This document shows positions 1 to 5,458 of a stretch of 7,090 nucleotides of DNA, piece by piece (positions within the stretch are counted from its first letter, which is position 1; the number at the start of each line of letters is the position of its first letter). Below the pieces are notes generated by a model. The model searched no databases. It saw only the letters and a program-made list of their open reading frames with translations, and had not been told where the DNA came from. Origin of the DNA: Clostridiales bacterium. Lineage in GTDB: Bacteria; Bacillota; Peptococcia; DRI-13; UBA5745. Made by a program: the position numbers and the translations under genes. The stretch lies in contig WRNN01000072.1 of NCBI GenBank assembly GCA_009776595.1, positions 1 through 7,090 on the forward strand, read 5' to 3'.

Positions 1-149
1 GCCAAGTTTTTTCGCTGCAAAAACGCGTTGATCAGCGAAGATTTGCCAACGTTTGACCTTCCGCTTAAGGCGATTTCCGGCCGCCCGCCGCCCGGGTATT
101 GCGCAGGGCTAACCGCCAGCGCGAATATGTCGGCTTTCTGAATTATCAT
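1..149 (-). CDS. engB: Ribosome biogenesis GTP-binding protein EngB/YsxC, N-terminal part (cut by window edge)
   Basis: Reading leftward from the ATG at 149-147, 49 complete codons are visible before the edge. The translation opens [13 protein letters not shown] and reaches [18 protein letters not shown] at about residues 25-42, with GRSNVGKS as the G1/P-loop. This opening, with a short strand, a proline-rich turn and then a [10 protein letters not shown]-loop near residue 30-38, is characteristic of the TrmE-Era-EngA-YihA-Septin class GTPase EngB (YihA/YsxC). The family acts in late assembly of the large ribosomal subunit and is essential in Bacillus subtilis and Escherichia coli. The G2-G5 motifs lie outside the window. 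The start is fixed by an in-frame TGA a few codons upstream. It lies 7 nt after the lon stop codon, with no convincing Shine-Dalgarno sequence, so translation is probably coupled to lon. lon-engB is a classic Firmicutes gene order. Confidence 0.93.
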   Translation of the reverse strand, partial: MIIQKADIFALAVSPAQYPGGGRPEIALSGRSNVGKSSLINAFLQRKNL

Positions 150-156
150 GAAGCAA

Positions 157-2501
157 TTAACTCAGCGTATTTGGCGTTTCCGCCACTAACGCTTTTGCCA
201 AAACTTCATCCATGTTTTCTACCATTTCAAAACGCAGGGCGCTCCGGATATTGTCGGGAATGTCTTCCAGATCCTTTTCGTTTTCACTGGGCAGGATGAT
301 GGTTTTACAGCCCGCCCGATGCGCGGCAAGAATTTTTTCCTTCACACCGCCTACCGGCAGCACGCTTCCCCGTAATGTGATTTCCCCGGTCATCGCGATA
401 TCGGCGTATACGTATTTGTCGGATAGCGCGAAGCCATGGCGGTGGCCATGGTGATGCCGGCGGAAGGGCCATCCTTGGGGATTGCCCCTTCGGGGATATG
501 AATGTGCACATCGAGGTCTTTGTAGAAATTCTCGTCTATCCCCAGCTTATCCGCCCGGGAGCGGATAAAGCTATAGCCCGCCTGGGCGGATTCCTTCATC
601 ACGTCCCCCAGCTTGCCGGTAAGGATCAGCGTGCCGCTGCCTTTCATCAGGCTGACCTCGATATGGAGCACTTCTCCGCCAACCTCGGTCCAGGCCAGGC
701 CATTTGCGGAACCCAGCAGATTGCCTTCCTGAGAAGTCCGGTGCCGGAATCTGGGTATACCCAGGAATTCGCGCAAAAGTTTTGCGCTCACCGTGACGGA
801 CTTCGCATTGCCGCCTGCGATACGGCGGGCGGTTTTTCTGCATATCCTGGCGATTTCCCGCTCCAGGCTGCGGATGCCCGCTTCCCGCGTATAGTTCTCG
901 ATGATCGTCTGCAGCTCCCCGGGCATGATACGCATCTGACTTTTCTTCAGCCCGTTTTCCTTCATTTGCTTCGGCACCAGAAAGCGTTTTGCGATCTCCA
1001 GTTTCTCCACTTCGGTGTAGCCGGGCAGCGTGATCAGTTCCATGCGGTCAAGCAAGGGGGGCGGGATATTGTAGGATACGTTTGCGGTGACGATAAACAG
1101 CACTTTCGACAGGTCGGTGGGGATCTCGATAAAGTGATCGCTGAAAGTGGAGTTTTGTTCGGGATCCAGCACCTCCAGAAGCGCCGCGGAAGGGTCGCCG
1201 CGAAAGTCTACGCTCATCTTGTCGACCTCGTCCAGCAGGAAGACGGGGTTTCTGGTACCCGCCGTGCGCAGTCCCTGGATGATCCGGCCTGGCAGCGCGC
1301 CTACATAGGTTCTGCGGTGCCCCCGGATTTCCGCTTCGTCCCGGACCCCGCCCAGGGACATGCGGACAAATTTCCTGCCCATGGCGCGGGCGACGGATTT
1401 TGCCAGCGAGGTTTTTCCCACGCCGGGTGGTCCGACCAGGCAAAGGATAGGCCCCTTGATCGTTTGCGTAAGTTTGCGTACCGACAGGTACTCCAGTATG
1501 CGTTCTTTCGGCTTTTCCAGCGCGTAATGGTCTTCTTCCAGGATTCTTTCCGCCAGGAGGATATCGAGATTATCTTCCGTTTCCTTACTCCAGGGTATCA
1601 TCAGCAGCCAGTCCAGATAGTTGCGGACGACAGTGGCTTCCGCTACCATGGGGGGCATTTTCTCAAGCCTTTCCAGCTCCTTGAGGGCTTTTTCGAGCCC
1701 TTCCGCCGGCATCCCGGACTCCTCCAGGCGCGTGCGGAGATCCTCTACCTCCGTTGATTTGTCTTCTCGTTCGCCCAGCTCTTTCTGGATCGCTTTGACT
1801 TGCTCCCGCAAGTAGTATTCTTTCTGGTTTTTATCCATTTGCTGCCGGACCTGGGCATTGATTTTTCTTTCAATATCCAGGATTTCCAGCTCCCTGCCCA
1901 GAATTTCCGTCAGGAGGTTGACCCTGTCGCTGATGGAAAGGACCTCCAATATCTTCTGCCGTTCCGGGAGCTTCAGCGTAATGTGGGAAGCGACAAAATC
2001 ACAGAGCCTTCCGGGTTCGTCTATCGAGGTGATCGCGGAAACCGATTCGGGCGCTACTTTCTTGCTCAGGCGGACATAGCGTTCAAACTGCTCGCTCATC
2101 GTGCGGAGCGCGGCTTCCATCGTCAGGCTTTCTTCCGTAACGTCTGAAAGATAGCTGTAATTTGCCTCCAGATAATTCTGCTCGGAGGTCAGGCTCTCCA
2201 GACGGGCCCTGTTGAGCCCTTCCACGAGCACCCGCACCGTTCCGCCCGGCAGTTTCAGCATTTGCTTGATATCCGCAATCGTACCGATGCGGTAAAGGTC
2301 ATCGATGCCCGGCTTATCGTTGTCCGGATCCCTTTGGGCGATGAGCAAAAAGCGGTTACCCTGCATGATCGCCGTTTCGATGGCTTTCACAGATTTCTCC
2401 CTGCCTACATCCAAATGGGTCATCATGCCCGGAAAAACGATGATTCCTCTCAGCGGGAGAAGCGGCATCGTTTGAGTAGTATCATTTAAATAATCGTCCA
2501 T
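157..2501 (-). CDS. lon: ATP-dependent protease Lon (LonA type), reading frame interrupted by a single-base frameshift
   Basis: Lon is a cytoplasmic AAA+ serine protease that unfolds and degrades damaged and regulatory proteins. The ATG at 2501-2499 has a good Shine-Dalgarno sequence, and frame 1 runs 703 codons to a TGA at 392-390. It shows the N-terminal substrate domain ([14 protein letters not shown], from residue 12), a coiled-coil segment (about 205-290), Walker A GPPGVGKT (357-364), Walker B FLLDEVDK (421-428), the sensor and arginine-finger region (about 470-490), and the protease motif PKDGPSAG with nucleophile S680. After residue S691 the frame drifts into 12 non-Lon residues and stops. 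The missing C-terminus continues in another frame to a TAA at 159-157, with MTGEITLRG and GGVKEK carrying the catalytic lysine. Restoring one base near 429/430 gives a 781-residue Lon, a normal family length, with Ser-Lys spacing of 43 as in E. coli Lon (S679/K722). Everything else is well conserved. The break is either a real recent inactivation or a sequence error; error seems more likely. Confidence 0.95.
426..433 (-). other. Frameshift position in lon (one base apparently missing)
   Basis: On the coding strand the text reads GCT TCG CGC TAT CC. Lon homology requires GCT TCG GCG CTA TCC, that is S-A-L-S in the other frame, so one G (a C on the plus strand) is missing at about 429/430. The frame-1 side is Lon-like up to TAMAS. 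The frame-2 side is Lon-like from [16 protein letters not shown], which matches the family pattern ending ADVAMTGE. The junction is therefore confined to a few bases. Confidence 0.88.
434..451. repeat. Perfect 7-bp inverted repeat with 4-nt loop inside lon
   Basis: CCATGGC at 434-440 and GCCATGG at 445-451 are exact inverted copies around the loop GGTG. The stretch encodes MATAMA of Lon, so it may simply reflect repeated Met-Ala codons. It ends about 4 nt from the frameshift position, and a hairpin of this kind could promote a base loss by polymerase or sequencer. Confidence 0.7.
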
Positions 2502-2508
2502 ATGGCAA

Positions 2509-2516
2509 CCTTTCTT
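2509..2516 (-). promoter_or_regulatory. Ribosome-binding site of lon
   Basis: On the coding strand AAGAAAGG is followed by a 7-nt spacer (TTGCCAT) and the ATG at 2501. This supports 2501 as the lon start and agrees with the protein opening shortly before the conserved LPLLPLRG-type Lon N-terminus. Confidence 0.8.
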
Positions 2517-2535
2517 AGTGATTGACTCCCGGAAA

Positions 2536-2572
2536 CCGGAGGGCGCCGGTTCTGCGGATCTGCCCCCTCCGG
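2536..2572. repeat. 8-bp perfect inverted repeat in the lon leader
   Basis: CCGGAGGG at 2536-2543 and CCCTCCGG at 2565-2572 are exact inverted copies. Beyond one G-G mismatch (leader strand), two further pairs extend the stem inward. It is the strongest hairpin in the intergenic region and sits 35-71 bases from the lon start codon. Confidence 0.75.
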
Positions 2573-2606
2573 CAGGTATGTCCCGTTAACCGAAGATGCG
2601 CAGAAC
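2549..2606. repeat. 8-bp long-range inverted repeat in the lon leader
   Basis: GTTCTGCG at 2549-2556 and CGCAGAAC at 2599-2606 are exact inverted copies 42 nt apart. The intervening sequence contains its own 5-bp hairpin (2560-2564 with 2571-2575). The repeat overlaps the 2536-2572 repeat in an interleaved way, so only one of the two can form at a time. Confidence 0.65.
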
Positions 2607-2654
2607 ACATCATTCATCCCGTTCGCTTCGCGGCATAACATTGTTCTCAGGCGC

Positions 2655-2684
2655 ATTATATCATAGTTTTCATTCTTATGACAA
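2655..2684 (-). promoter_or_regulatory. Extended -10, sigma-A type promoter for lon
   Basis: On the minus strand TTGTCA (2684-2679, 5 of 6 to consensus) is followed by an 18-bp spacer and a perfect TATAAT (2660-2655). The TG of an extended -10 precedes the hexamer by one base (TGATATAAT). The expected transcript start is a purine at about 2648-2647. It would drive lon and, by read-through, engB. Confidence 0.75.
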
Positions 2685-2695
2685 ATCCGCTCCGG

Positions 2696-2724
2696 TTGAT
2701 TGATTCCTGTCCAGGTGATATACT
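2696..2724 (+). promoter_or_regulatory. Extended -10, sigma-A type promoter for valS
   Basis: TTGATT (2696-2701) lies exactly 17 bp before TATACT (2719-2724), again with an extended -10 TG one base upstream (TGATATACT). Transcription should begin near A2730 or A2732, leaving a leader of only about 18-20 nt before the valS ATG at 2750. The -35 box is only 11 bp from the -35 box of the oppositely directed lon promoter. Confidence 0.75.
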
Positions 2725-2739
2725 AATCCATATTATTTT

Positions 2740-2744
2740 AAGGA
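2740..2744 (+). promoter_or_regulatory. Ribosome-binding site of valS, fixes the start at 2750
   Basis: AAGGA is followed by 5 nt and then ATG at 2750-2752. The next in-frame ATG (2756) is 11 nt away and less well placed. An in-frame ATG at 2678 lies upstream of the predicted promoter and has no ribosome-binding site, so it is unlikely to be used. Confidence 0.8.
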
Positions 2745-2749
2745 CTGTG

Positions 2750-5458
2750 ATGAAAATGACAAATGAAGAAGGAAAAGGGCTGTCCACGAAATATGACCCG
2801 AAGCTTGTGGAAGGGCGCTGGTATCGGGAATGGAAAGAGAAAGGCTACTTCAGGGCGCCGGTAATCCCTCAGGATAGCAAGGCCGCCGCCGCGGTGAAAA
2901 GCCCCAAAGGCCCCTTTTCCATTGTCATGCCGCCCCCGAACGTGACCGGTTCCCTTCATCTGGGGCATGCCATCGACAACACGATTCAGGATATCCTGAT
3001 CCGCTTCCGCCGGATGCAGGGCTATGATACGCTATGGCTTCCGGGTACCGATCACGCCGGCATCGCCACCCAGGCAAGGGTGGAAGAAGCGCTGGCCGCA
3101 GAGGGCAGGAGCAAATATGATTTGGGCCGCGAAAAATTCGTGGAGCAGGTATGGGAGTGGAAGCATAATTATCACGGACGGATCGTCGAACAGTTGGGCA
3201 GCCTGGGCAGCAGCTGTGATTGGGAACGGGAGCGCTTCACCCTGGATGAAGGCTGCTCCGCCGCTGTGCAGGAGGTTTTCGCCACCCTGTATGAAAAAGG
3301 CCTGGTCTATCAGGGCGACTATCTGATCAACTGGTGCCCGAAATGTCAGACGACCATTTCCGATATCGAAGTGGAACACGAGGACGAGGAGGGCCTTCTC
3401 TGGTATTTGCGTTACCCGGTGAAAGACGAGCCCGGCCGTTTTATCACTGTCGCGACGACCAGGCCCGAAACGATGCTGGGGGATACCGCGGTCGCGGTCC
3501 ATCCGGAGGATCCCCGTTATGCGGAACTTATCGGAAAAATAGTGATTCTGCCATTGATGAACAGAGAAATCCCCATTATCGCGGACACGATGGTGGATCG
3601 GGCCTTCGGCACCGGCGCGGTCAAGGTCACGCCGGCGCACGATATCAACGACTTTGAGACGGGGCTGCGCCACGGTCTGGAGCAGATTTGCGTAATGGAC
3701 AATGACGCAAAGATGAACGACAGGGCAGGCGTCTATGAGGGCAGGGACAGATATGAAGCCAGGGAGAAGATCGTGGAGGATCTCGAAAACCTGGGCCTGG
3801 TGGAAAAAACCGAGGCGCATCAGCACGCCGTCGGGCATTGCTACCGCTGCGGCGTGACGGTGGAGCCGATGATCTCGAAGCAATGGTTTGTGAAGATGAA
3901 GCCCCTGGCGGAACCGACGATCGAAGCGGTTAAGGATGGACGAATCCGCTTTGTGCCGGAGCGTTTTACCAGAATATTTCTCAGTTGGATGGAAAACGTG
4001 AGGGATTGGTGCATCAGCCGCCAGTTATGGTGGGGGCATCGTATCCCTGTATGGTATTGTCAGGATTGCGGGGAACTGGTCTGCAGCAGAAAAGAAGCGC
4101 CGCAGGCTTGCCCTAAGTGCGGCAGCGCCGCGCTGGAGCAGGACCCCGACGTACTGGACACCTGGTTCAGTTCCGGCCTCTGGCCATTTTCCACGATGGG
4201 CTGGCCTGAGAGCAGCGACGACCTGGCGTATTACTACCCTACGTCCGTACTGGTTACCGGGCGGGATATTATCTTCTTCTGGGTCGCCAGAATGGCTTTC
4301 CTTGGGCTGGCTTTCATGGAGAAGCAGCCTTTTCACGATGTGATGATCCATGGACTGATCCTGGACGCGCAAGGCCGGAAAATGAGCAAGTCTTTGGGTA
4401 ACGGCATAGACCCCATCGAGCTGATCGACGCTTACGGCGCGGATACGCTGCGCTTTACGCTGGTGACCGGCAATACCCCCGGCAACGACCTGCGCTTCCA
4501 AAGGGAGAGGCTGGAAGGCACCAGAAATTTTTGTAATAAGATCTGGAATGCCTGCCGCTTCGCGCTGATGAATCTGGCGGAAGCGGAGGGAGAGCAGGCT
4601 GCCGAAAACCCGGCGGGGCCCCCCGAACTCGCGGACCGTTGGATACGCAGCCGCTATAACCGCTGCGCCATCGATGTGACAAAAGCCCTGGAGGAATATG
4701 ATATCGGCGTAGCCGCCGGCAGGATCTACGAATTCCTTTGGGATGAGCTCTGCGACTGGTATATTGAACTGATCAAGCCCCGCCTGTATGGCAGGACGAC
4801 GGAGGCCGATCAATCCGCCGCGAGGCATACCCTTACGGAAACGCTTCGCGGAACCCTATCCCTGCTGCATCCCTTCATGCCTTTCCTTACGGAAGAGCTC
4901 TGGCAGCATCTGCCCCATGAGGGGGAAAGCCTCATGTTGAGCCCCTGGGAGGAAGGAGACGAAAGGCTGATCCATCCGGAAGCGGAGGAAACGATGGCCC
5001 TGATTATGGACGTCGTCAAGGCGGTCAGGAATGTGAGAAGCCAGTTTTCTATCCCGCCGGGGAAACAGGCGGATCTGGTGATTTATGCCGCAGACAGCAG
5101 GGCGGCGCAAATGCTGCAAGCCGGTAAGGGATACATTGCCCTGCTTGCCGCGGCAGATCAGGTGGAGATAGGGGAGGCGTCGGCGGAGAAGCCGCGGCAG
5201 GCGGCGTCGGCGGTAGTGACGGGAGCGGAAATCTACTTGCCTTTAGAGGGGCTGATCGACAGGCAGGCTGAAATAAACCGGCTTGCGAAAGAAGGGGACA
5301 AGGTCCTGAAGGAGATACAGGCCTTGGAAACCAAGCTGGCCAATGAAGGCTTCCGGTCAAAGGCGCCGGCGGAAGTGATCGCCAAAGAGGAAGAAAAGCT
5401 GGCGGACGCCCGCTATCGACTGCAGGCATTGGCAGCGATAAAGGAGAAAATCGAATGA
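2750..5458 (+). CDS. valS: Valyl-tRNA synthetase
   Basis: This cytoplasmic class I aminoacyl-tRNA synthetase charges tRNA-Val with valine and hydrolyses mischarged threonine. The 902-residue product, a usual length for bacterial ValRS, begins MKMTNEEGKGLSTKYDP. The HIGH-type motif HLGH is at 70-73 after PPPNVTGSL. The CP1 editing domain includes TTRPETMLGD (about 236-245) and FGTGAVKVTPAHD (about 286-298). CxxC pairs that could bind zinc are near 196/199, 364/367, 437/440 and 454/457. Further family motifs are WCISRQLWWGHRIPVWY, DVLDTWFSSGLWPFS and GRDIIFFWVARM. KMSKS is at 544-548, an anticodon-binding helical domain follows, and the C-terminal tRNA-binding coiled coil runs from about 832 to the end. 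It starts at 2750 because a promoter and ribosome-binding site lie just upstream. It overlaps folC by 4 nt (ATGA). A short Ala-rich linker near residues 809-822 contains an 11-bp direct repeat. No T-box precedes it. Confidence 0.97.
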   Translation: MKMTNEEGKGLSTKYDPKLVEGRWYREWKEKGYFRAPVIPQDSKAAAAVKSPKGPFSIVMPPPNVTGSLHLGHAIDNTIQDILIRFRRMQGYDTLWLPGTDHAGIATQARVEEALAAEGRSKYDLGREKFVEQVWEWKHNYHGRIVEQLGSLGSSCDWERERFTLDEGCSAAVQEVFATLYEKGLVYQGDYLINWCPKCQTTISDIEVEHEDEEGLLWYLRYPVKDEPGRFITVATTRPETMLGDTAVAVHPEDPRYAELIGKIVILPLMNREIPIIADTMVDRAFGTGAVKVTPAHDINDFETGLRHGLEQICVMDNDAKMNDRAGVYEGRDRYEAREKIVEDLENLGLVEKTEAHQHAVGHCYRCGVTVEPMISKQWFVKMKPLAEPTIEAVKDGRIRFVPERFTRIFLSWMENVRDWCISRQLWWGHRIPVWYCQDCGELVCSRKEAPQACPKCGSAALEQDPDVLDTWFSSGLWPFSTMGWPESSDDLAYYYPTSVLVTGRDIIFFWVARMAFLGLAFMEKQPFHDVMIHGLILDAQGRKMSKSLGNGIDPIELIDAYGADTLRFTLVTGNTPGNDLRFQRERLEGTRNFCNKIWNACRFALMNLAEAEGEQAAENPAGPPELADRWIRSRYNRCAIDVTKALEEYDIGVAAGRIYEFLWDELCDWYIELIKPRLYGRTTEADQSAARHTLTETLRGTLSLLHPFMPFLTEELWQHLPHEGESLMLSPWEEGDERLIHPEAEETMALIMDVVKAVRNVRSQFSIPPGKQADLVIYAADSRAAQMLQAGKGYIALLAAADQVEIGEASAEKPRQAASAVVTGAEIYLPLEGLIDRQAEINRLAKEGDKVLKEIQALETKLANEGFRSKAPAEVIAKEEEKLADARYRLQALAAIKEKIE
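5176..5213 (+). repeat. 11-bp direct repeat inside valS
   Basis: GGCGTCGGCGG occurs at 5176-5186 and again at 5203-5213, exactly 27 bp (9 codons) apart and in frame, each copy encoding Ala-Ser-Ala. It falls in the variable linker before the C-terminal coiled coil. It may be a small duplication or biased codon use in an Ala-rich stretch. Confidence 0.6.
5441..5446 (+). promoter_or_regulatory. Ribosome-binding site of folC, inside the end of valS
   Basis: AAGGAG is followed by 8 nt and then the ATG at 5455. It lies within the last codons of valS. Together with the ATGA overlap this indicates that folC is translated from the same mRNA, with possible coupling to valS termination. Confidence 0.8.

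Larger units (their letters stand above)
2502..2648 (-). promoter_or_regulatory. Long GC-rich 5' leader of lon with competing hairpins
   Basis: The predicted transcript from the lon promoter carries about 147 nt before the ATG. Fold A pairs GTTCTGCG (2606-2599) with CGCAGAAC (2556-2549) and encloses a CTGCC/GGCAG hairpin (2575-2571 with 2564-2560) whose loop is GGAGGG. Fold B pairs CCGGAGGG (2572-2565) with CCCTCCGG (2543-2536), extended by two more pairs after a G-G mismatch, and places the second arm of fold A in its loop. The two folds cannot coexist. A small CCGG-TTT-CCGG hairpin (2539-2529) fits only with fold A. I recognise no known riboswitch, T-box, CIRCE or CtsR site, and there is no U-run that would make a terminator. 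That the leader regulates lon is inference. Confidence 0.45.

Noticed and set aside
426..433. Programmed ribosomal frameshifting in lon
   Set aside because: A -1 shift would restore the frame, but the site (TTCGCG) is not a slippery heptamer. The nearby hairpin is upstream of the site on the mRNA rather than downstream, and Lon is not known to use programmed frameshifting.
498..1757. A 419-codon open frame on the plus strand opposite lon
   Set aside because: It is antisense to strongly conserved Lon sequence (Walker A, Walker B, coiled coil). Its translation has no recognisable domain, it is His- and Gln-rich in the way mirror frames of GC-rich genes are, and it has no supporting promoter or ribosome-binding site.
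2637..2645. AACATTGTT palindrome near the lon transcript start as an operator
   Set aside because: It is only 4 bp per arm and does not match the LexA (GAAC-N4-GTTC), CIRCE or CtsR patterns, so chance is the better explanation.
2502..2749. T-box or other named riboswitch in the divergent region
   Set aside because: I found no conserved T-box core sequence and no terminator hairpin with U-run on either strand. The foldable lon leader is reported only as an unassigned structure.
3032..4828. Long minus-strand open frames opposite valS (283 and 267 codons)
   Set aside because: They lie wholly within conserved ValRS coding sequence and their translations show no domain, so they are shadow frames of a GC-rich gene.
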